64,000 bases of DNA from Micromonospora chokoriensis (GCF_900091505.1 NZ_LT607409.1:558001-622000), one strand, 5' to 3'; positions 42,101 through 50,370 are shown, numbered from the stretch's first letter. A program made the numbers and translations. The notes: generated from the sequence alone by a model not told the origin.

Positions 42101-43401
42101 GCAGCTGACGCGTCGGCGCCGGCGGCACTGGCATGGCCGGCTGCGGCCTTCGCAGCGTCAGCTGCCAGGGCGGCGTTGTTTCCCGCCGACAGAGCAGCCT
42201 TGACGGCGTCTCCGGCACGTAGTGCCGCGTCTGCGGCCTTAGCAGCTGCGACCGCAATGTCCTTTGCCGCAATCGAAGCGTTACTGGCCGCCAGTGCCGC
42301 AGCCTTTGCTTCCCCGGCCTTCGTGCGATCGCGGGCGGCGGCAGAAGCCGATCGATATGCCCGCGCTGAGGACTGCTGCGCCAATGTTGCGGCGGAGGCC
42401 GCGCGAGCTGCAGCCGACGAAGCCTTCCGAGCCGCCGAACTGGCGGCTGCGGAGGCACCGATTGCCTCGCGGGCGGACTTCGCAGCATTCGTCGCGGCGG
42501 TTGCTGCCTGTTTGGCGGCTGCCGCGGCGGCAGCGGCGTTACCCGCAGCCCGCTGACCAGCCTCCCTTGCTGCCTCGGCGTCCCTGCGCGCCGCGTCCGC
42601 CGCCCGTGCAGCTCGATCCGCCTGCTCTGTGGCAGCCTCGGTCTCCCGGGTCGCCTCCTCGCTGGCAGCGACTGCGGCTTTGGTGAGGTCAGTAATCGCG
42701 GTCAGCTCCTGGTCACGAGCTGCTGCAGTCGCCCAGCCCGAGCTCAAAAACTGGATGAGCGCCTCAGTGGTGTCGGCGTCGAGCGCACGCGTCGCGGCCT
42801 CACGGACCCGAGGTCCTCCGGCGTTCATGATCTGGTTCACCTTGAGACGCAGATCAGATTCATACGGTGCCTGCCAACCGGAGGCGAGAAATGCGTCAAT
42901 CGCTGTAGAGCTGTCGGCGTCCAGAGCGGCCTGAGCCGCTTGGCGAAGCTTCGTGCCGCCGCCAGCCATCATCTGATTAACCCGAACGCGTTGGTCGGTG
43001 TCTGCGGCCTGCTGCCAGCCTGACGAGAGGAAAGTCGAGATGGCTCCCGGAGCCTCCGAGTCCAGAGCGGCCGTCGCAACGGTGCGCAGGGCGGAGCCGC
43101 CGGCTGCCATCATCTGATTGACGGCAAGTCGGTCGTCCACCGTCTGACGGTCTTGCCACTCCGCCGCGAGGAAGGCGCGTACCTGCTCGTCTGTACCGAG
43201 CAGTGCCTGCTCGGCGGCGGCACGCACCTGCTCACCGCCCGTTAGCCAGGCGGTGACCACCTGCCCGCGCTCCACCGTTGCCGGGACCGGCTCTTCGGCC
43301 TCCGCTGGCGACGAGCCCGCGAAGATCGGCAGTATGATCACAGCGAGCATGGTCGGCAACGCTCGTTTTACCCCGTGTGGTCTGCCCAACGAGAACCTCA
43401 A
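39175..43401 (-). CDS. Secreted polymorphic toxin: ALF repeats, HINT, colicin-D-like end
   Basis: A 1408-residue protein from a TTG at 43401 (GGGGAGG 7 bases upstream). A signal peptide (about 1-36) is followed by ALF-type repeats at 45-235 (pattern DRLAVNQMMAAGG ... ALDSE ... FLSSGW), an Ala-rich coiled helical region (235-580), more ALF repeats (580-790), a second Ala-rich helix (790-960) and a helical core. A HINT autoprotease starts at Cys1139 (CVTDSNSFIGSTKVLL) and ends VLVHN at 1286-1290. The last 118 residues are the toxin. Their end (GKPCIHYVDPSTGLHVSM, then AGWKSPIDSDQFLYLMRDG) resembles the colicin D tRNase family. The HINT domain should release the toxin by self-cleavage. An immunity gene follows. 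Confidence 0.82.
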   Translation of the reverse strand: MRFSLGRPHGVKRALPTMLAVIILPIFAGSSPAEAEEPVPATVERGQVVTAWLTGGEQVRAAAEQALLGTDEQVRAFLAAEWQDRQTVDDRLAVNQMMAAGGSALRTVATAALDSEAPGAISTFLSSGWQQAADTDQRVRVNQMMAGGGTKLRQAAQAALDADSSTAIDAFLASGWQAPYESDLRLKVNQIMNAGGPRVREAATRALDADTTEALIQFLSSGWATAAARDQELTAITDLTKAAVAASEEATRETEAATEQADRAARAADAARRDAEAAREAGQRAAGNAAAAAAAAKQAATAATNAAKSAREAIGASAAASSAARKASSAAARAASAATLAQQSSARAYRSASAAARDRTKAGEAKAAALAASNASIAAKDIAVAAAKAADAALRAGDAVKAALSAGNNAALAADAAKAAAGHASAAGADASAASKAAATARANADRAGRAARAATAYAATAARAAYAARDAANRAAEDAEAAARAANDAADHAREGAEAARLATLHANAASAAAQTAVDAAVKAKEVYDAARAVDVERIAVATDQGKDVARAALVAQEEFDRQAEWNDEQAEKRGAETNQLIALAASPTTDPVVAAAAARKVALRLGQADSAWTSAAAQEALGGTDTEVIEFVRTGIPAAAAQDNRETLSDMMAVGTPALVQAAEAALASSDAAVSQLLQTRNYPGRELEDRLAVNQILAAAKQSNSTQLIKAAEAALDSADPQALRGFLDVGQHTAAAIDERLKVNQVLASPESGPEVRAAAEIALEGPPAFLKEFLNSDQYTAAERDFDAAVHENEVLALLEHAQAAAKKATEQALKAQEEAARAWGHAAEAEEYAQQANAAANAAAVHAGQAAASAQAAETSARKAATSAKTARDAAASARNSADRATRAAASAQSSFRAANKYASDAYRSARYAYEQALEARQDGETALDAAKRAATAFNERIEQMRKAAEDQIKKSQESQSRENARKLFECEGYRNLGLTDEWMTCSRNVLATEEELVKKLYWNADQCKFVFRSTTSDAYRTCLSTVLDGDFELGVAWQFAKPWVDLFTAVLGTANVGLQFACSGICGIFALGIESYYMGAPGSPAEWIDQFLKTPFDTVKRLRALSQLEKSLVQQRSEQSALSRIAERLNGCVTDSNSFIGSTKVLLPGGRSKAIKDVAVGERVVATNPATGLTGDYPVTGVIVGSGLKQLVDVKVDTDGARGGAAAEISATDNHPFYLPDSSFWANAGGLGSDKRLLSNDGSRVGIVGVSRRAEETRVYNLTVAVQQTFYVLAGSTPVLVHNSGACPRFWMDLNDLRHHYMSRNPQTGKMHAFDFGIDANFNNLNGQRFLSVIKEFVKAPGTISFPGTFRGKPCIHYVDPSTGLHVSMGTQGAERGMYLAGWKSPIDSDQFLYLMRDGVL

Positions 43402-43552
43402 GATCCAACCTCCCCGTTAAAAAGCTGAACATCGGCCTTGCTATCAACGGACCGCAGATTCAGGTGCTGCTGCGGCCCGGCTGTACGGAGTGAGCGTCTT
43501 TCGCCCGATCAAGGTGTACGTAGTCGGCTATCCAATTCATAGGCAGCACTGG

Positions 43553-43588
43553 AAGAGGTACCTGATCGCTGAACGTCAGGTACCTCTT
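43553..43588 (-). terminator. Hairpin between secreted protein and toxin genes
   Basis: AAGAGGTACCTGA (43553-43565) pairs perfectly with TCAGGTACCTCTT (43576-43588), 13 bp, 10-base loop. It lies 108 bases after the stop of the secreted protein and 150 bases before the toxin start, so it probably ends the first transcript; the remaining 43402-43552 should hold the toxin promoter. Confidence 0.7.
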
Positions 43589-43696
43589 TCAGTGCGTAAC
43601 CGGGTGTCGCCGTTCCATCGCCGCAGCGGCGTCGCGAAGGACCCCACGGGGGCGGACCCGAGACACATCATCGGAGGTCTCGGGAAAGCGCTTTCG

Positions 43697-44263
43697 TCAG
43701 CCGGTGACTTTAAGCTCCAGCAGCGTCGTCGGATCGTTCTCCGGATTGATGCCTTCGCCAACCTGGGTGAAGCCGTCTGGATCGCACTGCACCGGCGGAA
43801 GTACGCCCTCCGAGGTTGCCACGGTCGCGGTCACCTCGTGACCCGCGCCGCTAGTCAACCCGTCGCCGCGGATCTCGTACACCGTCGGCAGCTCCAGCTT
43901 GAGGTACCCAGTATTGGCGAGAATCTTGAAGCAGAACACGCGGGAGCTGGCCGGACCGATGGGATCTGTCGTACGGACCCTCAGCAGTCCGATGTCACCA
44001 GTTGGCGGCGTTGAACAAGCGACAAGAATGATGTGACCATCGCCGGAGATCAGAGTGATCCCTTGCTCGGCTTTGATTGCAGCCGCGCCGGGGTAGGCGA
44101 AGTCCTCGACGATCGATCCGCCGTTCGTGTCAGTCGGCACATCTTCGGCTGCCGCCCCCGCGACAGCAGCCGCTGTCCCGACAAGACCAACGGCCACGAC
44201 TGCCGAGGCGCTGACGAGACTCATAACGGTAGCTCTGGACTTTTTACGCAACGTGAACCTCAT
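43697..44263 (-). CDS. Small secreted protein of the toxin island
   Basis: A 188-residue protein with a signal peptide (basic MRFTLRKKSR, hydrophobic helix about 14-38, Ala-rich cleavage region). The mature part is a predicted beta-rich domain with two Cys that could bridge (VACSTPPTG and VFCFKI, with a third in VQCDPDG). I know no domain. The ATG at 44263 is used because the frame upstream is not signal-like. It lies upstream of the toxin on the same strand; similar small secreted proteins accompany ALF-repeat toxins, so it may aid export or receptor binding. Confidence 0.65.
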   Translation of the reverse strand: MRFTLRKKSRATVMSLVSASAVVAVGLVGTAAAVAGAAAEDVPTDTNGGSIVEDFAYPGAAAIKAEQGITLISGDGHIILVACSTPPTGDIGLLRVRTTDPIGPASSRVFCFKILANTGYLKLELPTVYEIRGDGLTSGAGHEVTATVATSEGVLPPVQCDPDGFTQVGEGINPENDPTTLLELKVTG

Positions 44264-44525
44264 CTTCGTTCTCGCGGTCGCGACAAGAAGCCATAGGCAA
44301 CAGTCGACACTGAGCTTGAGGTCACCAGTCAGCAAGCTATGACCTCGCAGTTCTGGACGCCCGCTGCCCAGGCGTCAGCCCCGGACCGAAACTGGAGGGC
44401 TAGACATCGACCACTATAGGCCTGTGACCGAGGCCTGTGGGGCCCGCCTGAGCACCATCTGGCGCGCTGGAACCCAATCCCTTCCAGACAGCCCTCACCC
44501 GCATCGCGGGCATGACCTTTTGTGA

Positions 44526-45307
44526 GGGTCTGTCAAACTAACGGTGTAACTCAGGTTGTTGACGGCGACTTGCGGCGTGCGCACAGGCGACCTTCGAAGG
44601 CGATTCGAAGGCGTTCAAGGCTGGTTTCCAGCACATGGTCCACTGCCGGCGGCCCTGCCCGGTCGGGCCGAGCTCGTCACGGCGAGATAGACGCACTTGA
44701 GCGCGGGGCCCTCGCCGGGGAAGTGGCCGCCGGTGGCGTCGGGTAGGCCCTTGAGCCCGTCGCAGACCACCATCCACGCGTCCTGAACTCCGCGGTTCTT
44801 GAGCTCGGTGAGGACCTGCAGCCAGAACTTCGCGCCCTCGCCGCCGTCGGCGGCCCACAAGCCGAGGATGCCCCGGGCGCCCTCGACCGTGACGGCCAGG
44901 GCCAGGCCAATGGGGCCGGGTTGGCGACCTTCCCGTCGCGCGGATCTTCACGTGCACCGTGTCCAGGAGGATCACCGGACAGCCCGCACGCCATCGCGGG
45001 AGTGCCCGCCGTTCCTGCCCGCCGGATCGCCCTTGTCATAACCCAGATGATCAGTGATATCACCCTCCAGGGCTGACTCCAGGACTCGCTTCGTGAGCTC
45101 CCGCAGCCGCCCACCATCGCCGGTCAGTTGCAGACCCGCTGCACGGGCCTGCTCCACCAGTCGGGCGACCAGCTCAGCGTCCACACCCTCCGCCGGTTGT
45201 CCCGGCGCCTCCTTAGCCACTGCGGCAGTATCCACGGCAACCATCGATCCATCAGACATCAGACACGGCTCCTTGATCAGGGGTTTCACCGTTCGTCTTA
45301 CAGTCCC
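44526..45307 (-). mobile_element. Internally deleted IS256-family element with both inverted repeats
   Basis: The ends are 24-bp terminal inverted repeats, 44526-44549 (GGGTCTGTCAAACTAACGGT...) and the complement of 45284-45307, matching at 19 of 24 positions. The 782-bp interior holds IS256 transposase fragments (N-terminal segment near 44972-45289, a middle DDE-region segment near 44615-44935, and a C-terminal scrap). An intact element is about 1.3-1.4 kb. The first 8 flanking bases on each side (TTTTGTGA, GAATTGCA) do not match, so no target duplication survives. Confidence 0.85.
44550..45283 (-). pseudogene. Broken IS256 transposase
   Basis: Segments recognisable as IS256-type transposase are out of frame with each other. 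The N-terminal part ends LESALEGDITDHLGYDKGDP-AGRNGGHSRDG, then jumps to the catalytic-region text VILLDTVHVKIRDGKVAN, missing more than 100 residues, including the first catalytic Asp. Then GILGLWAADGGEGAKFWLQVLTELKNRG and VVCDGLKGLPDA are in other frames, and the C-terminal scrap QWTMCWKPALNAF is shifted again. At least two deletions and several frameshifts make it non-functional; transposition would need a transposase from elsewhere. Confidence 0.9.
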
Positions 45308-45357
45308 GAATTGCAGGTGAGGATGTTCCGCGAGAGCACAGACGCTAAGGTTCGCGG

Positions 45358-45765
45358 GTGCGTACCGCTCAGCAGATCCTCGCCGACTCCGCCGTGATCG
45401 CCGTCGTGGGTGCCTCCCGCGACCCGTTGAAGGCCGCGCACTCAGTGCCGTTGCAGATGCAGCGGTACGGCTGGCGCATCATCCCGGTCAACCCCACTGT
45501 CGACGAGCTGTTCGGGGAACGGGCGTACCCGACGCTGGCCGACATCCCGCACCCGGTCGACCTGGTGGACGTGTTCCGGCCGGCAGCCGACGCCGTGCAG
45601 GTGGTCCGGGACGCAGCGGCGATCGGCGCACCGGCGGTCTGGCTGCAACTGGGCATCGTCTCGGCCGAGGCGCGGAGGATCGCCGAGGAGGCCGGCATGG
45701 AGTACGTCGAGGACCGCTGCCTCATCGTCGAACGTGCCGCCGGCGACCTGACCCGCTTCGCCTGA
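45358..45765 (+). CDS. CoA-binding domain protein (YccU-like)
   Basis: A 135-residue Rossmann-fold protein of the CoA_binding_2 family: AVIAVVGASRDPLKAAHSVP (about 12-31), IIPVNPTVDELFGERAYP (about 41-58) and GAPAVWLQLGIVS (about 89-101). The family binds CoA derivatives; its function is unknown. It starts with GTG at 45358, close to the right end of the IS remnant (45307). Confidence 0.9.
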   Translation: MRTAQQILADSAVIAVVGASRDPLKAAHSVPLQMQRYGWRIIPVNPTVDELFGERAYPTLADIPHPVDLVDVFRPAADAVQVVRDAAAIGAPAVWLQLGIVSAEARRIAEEAGMEYVEDRCLIVERAAGDLTRFA

Positions 45766-45782
45766 CCAAGCCCCTGCCCTAC

Positions 45783-45869
45783 CCCGTCGATCATGGAGTT
45801 GTGGTGCCGGACTTGCGGTCATAGGCACTTTTGTCACCCACCAGAACTCCTTGATCGACGAGGCAGGGC
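45783..45869. repeat. Interspersed palindrome (CGTCGATCATGGAGTT type)
   Basis: Left arm (starting CGTCGATCATGGAGTTGTGG at 45785) and right arm (ending CTCCTTGATCGACG at 45860) are complementary at 20 of 22 positions around a 30-base centre. It lies between convergent genes (stop at 45765, stop at 45883). I recall GTCGATCA-GGAGTT palindromes of this kind scattered through Micromonosporaceae genomes; this is memory and not a search. Confidence 0.65.
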
Positions 45870-45882
45870 GACGGGCGGGCGG

Positions 45883-47079
45883 TCAGAGCTTGTATTCCTT
45901 CAGGAGGCCGCGGGAGATGATGGTCTTCTGGATCTCCGAGGTGCCCTCGCCGATGAGCAGGAACGGGGCCTCCCGCATCAGCCGCTCGATCTCGTACTCC
46001 TTGGAGTAGCCGTAGCCGCCGTGGATGCGGAACGCTTCCTGGACGACCTCGGCGCAGTATTCCGAGGCGAGCAGCTTGGCCATCCCGGCCTCGACGTCGT
46101 TGCGCTGGCCGGCGTCCTTGAGGCGGGCGGCGTTGACCATGAGGGCGTGCGCCGCCTCGATCTTCGTGCCCATCTCGGCGAGCTTGAAGGCGATGGCCTG
46201 GTGCTTGGCGAGGGGCTGGCCGAAGGTCTTGCGCTGCTGGGCGTACCCGACCGCCAACTCGAAGGCGCGGATGGAGATGCCGCAGGCGCGGGCGGCCACG
46301 TTGACCCGGCCCACCTCGATGCCGTCCATCATCTGGTAGAAGCCCCGGCCCACCTGGTCGGCACCGCCGAGGATCGCGGAGTCGGGCACTGTCACCCCGT
46401 CGAGGACCATCTCGGTGGTCTCGACGCCCTTGTAACCCATCTTTTCGATCTTGCCGGGGATGGTGAGGCCGGGGGCGGTCTCGCCGAAGCCCGGCTCCTT
46501 CTCCAGCAGGAAGGTGCTCATGTTGCCGTACACCGAGTCGGCACCGGTGTCGGTCTTGACCAGGGTGGCCACCACCGAGGAGTACGCACCGTTGGTCAGC
46601 CACATCTTCTGCCCGTTGAGCACGTAGTGCTCGCCGTCGCGGACGGCCCGGGACTTGATGGCGGAGACGTCGGAGCCGGTCTCCGGTTCGGACATCGAGA
46701 ACGCTCCGCGGACCTCGCCGGTGGCCATCTTCGGCAGGAGGCGGGCCTTCTGCTCGGCGGAGCCGTGCTGGGAGATCAGGTACGCCACGATGAAGTGGGT
46801 GTTGACGATGCCGGAGATCGACATCCAGCCCCGGGACAGCTGCTCCACCACCAGCGCGTAGGTGAGCAGCGATTCGCCCAGACCGCCGTACTCCTCGTCG
46901 ATGGTGAGGCCGAACAACCCCATCTCGCGCATGCCGTCGAGGATGTCGGTGGGGTACTCGTCGGCGTGCTCCAGCCGCTGCGCGTGCGGGATGATCTCCT
47001 TGTCGGCGAAGTCCCGAACGGTCTCCAGGATCGACCGTTGCACATCGGTCAGGCCGGGCGTCTGGGCGAGTCGGGCCAT
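45883..47079 (-). CDS. Acyl-CoA dehydrogenase
   Basis: A 398-residue flavoprotein of the acyl-CoA dehydrogenase family. Features include FSMSEPETGSDVSAIKSRAV (FAD/substrate region, about 124-143), WLTNGAYSSVVATLV, QQRKTFGQPLAKHQAIAFKLAEM and the C-terminal IHGGYGYSKEYEIERLMRE with GEGTSEIQKTIISR. In Streptomyces a very similar enzyme belongs to the ccr/meaA ethylmalonyl-CoA group, where the methylsuccinyl-CoA dehydrogenase step is needed. The ATG at 47079 has GGAGG 5 bases upstream. The substrate is not certain. Confidence 0.9.
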   Translation of the reverse strand: MARLAQTPGLTDVQRSILETVRDFADKEIIPHAQRLEHADEYPTDILDGMREMGLFGLTIDEEYGGLGESLLTYALVVEQLSRGWMSISGIVNTHFIVAYLISQHGSAEQKARLLPKMATGEVRGAFSMSEPETGSDVSAIKSRAVRDGEHYVLNGQKMWLTNGAYSSVVATLVKTDTGADSVYGNMSTFLLEKEPGFGETAPGLTIPGKIEKMGYKGVETTEMVLDGVTVPDSAILGGADQVGRGFYQMMDGIEVGRVNVAARACGISIRAFELAVGYAQQRKTFGQPLAKHQAIAFKLAEMGTKIEAAHALMVNAARLKDAGQRNDVEAGMAKLLASEYCAEVVQEAFRIHGGYGYSKEYEIERLMREAPFLLIGEGTSEIQKTIISRGLLKEYKL

Positions 47080-47256
47080 CTCAGCCTCCGGGGATCCGCG
47101 CACTACTCATGGGTAACTGAACGCTGGGTAAGTATCGACCTCGGGGGCCGACGAGGCCAAGGTGACCAGTACACACAACCGCTGTGAAAAGGTTCACCGC
47201 TGCGGGTAGCGTCCGGCAAGAGGGGCTTTTCCGGCACCGGCAGGAGGAGTGCAGCA

Positions 47257-47783
47257 GTGAGCTACCCGCCGCCGTCGGGACCACCAGGGGATGAGCCGCC
47301 ACCGTCGCCCTACGAGCCACCACGGGACCAGTCACCGTACGCGCCGCCACCACCCGGCCAGCCACCGTCGGACCAGCCGGCGTTCGAGCTACCGGCGGAA
47401 CGCTCACCGTACGGGCCACCGGCGGACGACCCGTCGCCGTACGCGCACCAGGGCCCGCAGCAGTCACCGCACTGGAGCCAGCAGCCGCCGTACCCTCCGC
47501 AGGGCCCCTACGGTCAGTACGGCCCCCACCCGGCGGGCCGGGCCGGGGCACCAACGTCCTCGCGATCCTGTCGCTGGTGTTCGCGTTCGTGTTCCCGCCG
47601 GCCGGCGCCGTCCTCGGGCACATTGCCAGGCGGCAGATCCGCACCAGCGGTGAGGACGGCGACCAGCTCGCCACCTGGGGCCTGATCCTCGGTTACGTCT
47701 TCACCGGGCTCACGGTGCTGGCCTGCTGCGGCTGGTTGGCGCTCGTCGCGCTGGGCAACACCGGCGACGGCGGACGCTACTGA
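47257..47783 (+). pseudogene. DUF4190-type protein with a single-base frameshift
   Basis: A GTG at 47257 (AGGAGGAG upstream) starts a Pro-rich segment typical of DUF4190 proteins (SYPPPSGPPGDEPPPSPYEP). At about 47545 the frame must shift: one extra G in GGCCGGGGCACC would join it to the downstream frame ending at 47783 (TNVLAILSLVFAFVFPP, then GHIARRQIRTSGEDGDQLA and two membrane helices). The intact relative at 48822-49340 shows the expected fusion. The shift may be a sequencing error in a G/C run, a real pseudogene or slippage. Confidence 0.75.
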
Positions 47784-47799
47784 CCGTGGGCCGCCCGGG

Positions 47800-48555
47800 T
47801 CAGCGGAACCGGGCCTCGCGGACGCTGTTGCCGCCGTCCACCACCAGCATCTGACCCGTGATGTACGAGGCAGCCGGCGAGCAGAGGAAGCTGATTGCCG
47901 CGGCGACCTCGTCCGGGGTGCCCGGTCGACCCACCGGAGTGCCCAACCCCTGCTTGATCTCGGCCATGGTGGACGCAGCGGTGTAGATCGTGCCCGGCGC
48001 GACCGCGTTCACCGTCACCCCGTCGGCGATCATCTCCATGGCCAACGCCCGGGTCAGCCCGACGACCCCTGCCTTCGCCGCCGCGTACGCGGCCTCGGTG
48101 GGCAGGGCGTTGACCGGACCGGCCGTGGCCGCGAGGTTGACGATCCGACCCCAGCCCCGCTCGGCCATGCCCCCGATGAACGCGCGGCTGCACAGGAACG
48201 CCGTGGACAAATTGCGGTCGATCTCGCCGCGCCACTCGTCGTAGGTCAACTGGGCGACCGGCCGCAGCACTCCCTGGCTCGCCCGGCTGGCCAGGCCGGC
48301 GTTGTTGACCAGCACCTCGACGTCGCCCAACTGCTCGGCGACCGCGTCGGCGAGCGCACCGACCTCGGACTCGTCGGTCAGGTCCGCGACGAAACCGGTC
48401 ACCCCCAGCTCACCGGCCCGCTCGTGGATGCGTCGGGTGGTGGAGACGATGGCCACGCGGGCGCCCAGGTCGGCGAGACGGCGGGCGGTGGCGTACCCGA
48501 TGCCGTCCGGGCTGCCCGCCCCGGTCACCAGGGCGACCCGGCCGTCGAGCCGCAT
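47800..48555 (-). CDS. SDR-family oxidoreductase (FabG-like)
   Basis: A 251-residue classical short-chain dehydrogenase: TGxxxGIG-type nucleotide site [18 protein letters not shown] (about 9-26), NNAG (about 87-90), catalytic Tyr/Lys in [16 protein letters not shown] and the C-terminal [11 protein letters not shown]. Starting at ATG 48555 is conservative; an in-frame ATG at 48705 would add a 50-residue Arg-rich extension that has no counterpart in the family. Its substrate is unknown. Confidence 0.85.
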   Translation of the reverse strand: MRLDGRVALVTGAGSPDGIGYATARRLADLGARVAIVSTTRRIHERAGELGVTGFVADLTDESEVGALADAVAEQLGDVEVLVNNAGLASRASQGVLRPVAQLTYDEWRGEIDRNLSTAFLCSRAFIGGMAERGWGRIVNLAATAGPVNALPTEAAYAAAKAGVVGLTRALAMEMIADGVTVNAVAPGTIYTAASTMAEIKQGLGTPVGRPGTPDEVAAAISFLCSPAASYITGQMLVVDGGNSVREARFR

Positions 48556-48821
48556 GGTCACCGGATCGCCGAGTGCGACCGGCTCGTCGGGGCCGGAACT
48601 CCCCGTCGGCGTGGCCACCCGGGCTCGTCGGGCGACGCCGGGGCGGCTGACGTCCCGTCTGGGTCGGCTGCCGGAACGGTCCGCGGCGCGCGCGTCGAAT
48701 GCCATGCCAGGATCCTGCCCGCTACGACCGGCCCGAGCAACGCGGCACCCGGTAGCGGGGGCGTCAGGTTTGGGCGGTGCTGGCTACCCTGATGCCGCAC
48801 CCGACCTGACGGAGAGTTCGA

Positions 48822-49340
48822 ATGACCAACCCCCCGCCCGACGGCTGGAGCGACCCCACGTGGTCGGCGCAGCCGTCGAGCCCCGCACCGGACCCGACCC
48901 TGGTGGCCGGTCAGCCGGTACCCACCCAGCCCGGCCCCGCCCACCCGTACGCGCCCGTGGATCCGTACACGCCGGGCGACCCGTACGCGGGTGCCAAGGT
49001 GCAGCCGGTGGCGGCGTACGGCCCGCCCGGCTACCCGCCGCCGCACCCCGGTTACGGCTACCCGCCGCAGCCGAAGACCAACGGCCTGGCCATCGCCTCG
49101 CTGGTGCTGGCCCTGGTCGGCGTCACCACCTGCGGCGTCACCGCGCCGATCGGGGCGATCCTCGGCCACGTGGCACAGAAGCAGATCCGGGCCAGCGGCG
49201 AGGGCGGTGAGGGAATGGCGAAGGCCGGCATCATCGTCGGCTGGATCATCACCGCGCTGATGGTGCTGGGCATCGCCTTCTACGTCGCCGCGATCATCTT
49301 CGCGGTCACCACGGGCGACAGCGGCAGCAGCAGCTACTGA
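48822..49340 (+). CDS. DUF4190 membrane protein
   Basis: A 172-residue protein with a Pro/Tyr-rich cytoplasmic N-terminus (about 1-85: PPGYPPPHPGYGYPPQP) and two transmembrane helices (about 90-115, 130-165) separated by GHVAQKQIRASGEGGEGMAKAG. This is the intact form of the frameshifted copy at 47257. The family's function is unknown. Confidence 0.85.
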   Translation: MTNPPPDGWSDPTWSAQPSSPAPDPTLVAGQPVPTQPGPAHPYAPVDPYTPGDPYAGAKVQPVAAYGPPGYPPPHPGYGYPPQPKTNGLAIASLVLALVGVTTCGVTAPIGAILGHVAQKQIRASGEGGEGMAKAGIIVGWIITALMVLGIAFYVAAIIFAVTTGDSGSSSY

Positions 49341-49413
49341 GGGCGGCGGCCGGGTCGGCGTACCACCCGGGCCGGGTCGACGGCCGGTGGCTGTCGGTCC
49401 GGCCCGGCGCGCG

Positions 49414-50370
49414 TCACTCCGCCGGTGGGGTGAACGACGAGGTACGGCTCATGCCGGCGGCCCGACCCTTCGCGGAGATGACGAGGGCCATCTTGCGGGA
49501 CGCCTCGTCGATCATCTCGTCGCCGAGCATCACCGCGCCCAGCCTGCCACCGGCCTCGGAGGTGTAGTGCTCGTACGCGTCGAGGATCAACTCGGCGTGG
49601 TCGTAGTCGGCCTGCGCCGGCTGGTACACCTCGTTGGCGGCGTCGATCTGGCCCGGGTGCAGCACCCACTTGCCGTCGAAGCCCAGCGCCGCGGAACGCC
49701 TGGCCACCTCGCGGAACGCGTCCACGTCCCGGATCTGCAGGAACGGGCCGTCGATGGCCTGCTTGTCGTGCATCCGCGCCGCCATCAGGATCCGCATCAG
49801 GATGTAGTGGTACGGGTCGCCCGGGTAGTCCGGGATCAGGCCGCCGACCACCAGCGACCTCATGTTGATCGACGCCATGAAGTCGGCCGGGCCGAAGATG
49901 ATCGTCTCCACGCGCGGCGAGGCGGCGGCGATCGCGTCCACGTTGACCAGTCCGGCGGCGTTCTCGATCTGCGCCTCGATGCCGATCCGACCGACCTCCA
50001 GGCCGATCGTCTTCTCGATCTGGGTGAGCGTCAGGTCCAGCCACTGCACCTGGGCGGCGGTCTGCACCTTCGGCAGCATGACGCAGTCCAGGTTCGCGCC
50101 GGCCCCCTCGACCACCTCGATGACGTCCCGGTAGGTCCACGGGGTGGTCAGGTCGTTGACCCGGACCACCCGGGTCTTGCCGGCCCAGTCACCCTCGTTG
50201 AGGGCGGCCACGATGTTCTTACGCGCGTCCGGCTTGGCCAGCGGGGCGACGGCGTCCTCCAGGTCGAGGAAGACCTGGTCGGCCGGGAGACCCTGGGCCT
50301 TGCCCAGCATCTTGACGCTGGAACCCGGGACGGCGAGGCAGGACCTGCGGGGGCGACCGACGACGGCCAT
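49414..50370 (-). CDS. CitE-like CoA ester lyase (malyl/methylmalyl-CoA type)
   Basis: A 318-residue HpcH/HpaI-type lyase: RRSCLAVPGSSVKML start, LDLEDAVAP (Mg2+ site, about 39-47), GIEAQIENAAGLVN (about 144-157) and a long conserved block EASRKMALVISAKGRAAGM at the end. It closely resembles the Streptomyces lyase encoded with ccr, meaA and MaoC, which fits L-malyl-CoA/beta-methylmalyl-CoA lyase in the ethylmalonyl-CoA pathway. The ATG at 50370 is supported by AAGGAG about 7 bases upstream. Confidence 0.9.
   Translation of the reverse strand: MAVVGRPRRSCLAVPGSSVKMLGKAQGLPADQVFLDLEDAVAPLAKPDARKNIVAALNEGDWAGKTRVVRVNDLTTPWTYRDVIEVVEGAGANLDCVMLPKVQTAAQVQWLDLTLTQIEKTIGLEVGRIGIEAQIENAAGLVNVDAIAAASPRVETIIFGPADFMASINMRSLVVGGLIPDYPGDPYHYILMRILMAARMHDKQAIDGPFLQIRDVDAFREVARRSAALGFDGKWVLHPGQIDAANEVYQPAQADYDHAELILDAYEHYTSEAGGRLGAVMLGDEMIDEASRKMALVISAKGRAAGMSRTSSFTPPAE

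Noticed and set aside
39310..42556. Several plus-strand frames opposite the toxin
   Set aside because: They are Ala/Arg-rich shadows of the Ala-rich toxin; the minus frame has a signal peptide, repeats, HINT and a ribosome binding site.
44526..45307. Intact IS element
   Set aside because: The transposase has at least two internal deletions and several frameshifts, and no target duplication is seen.
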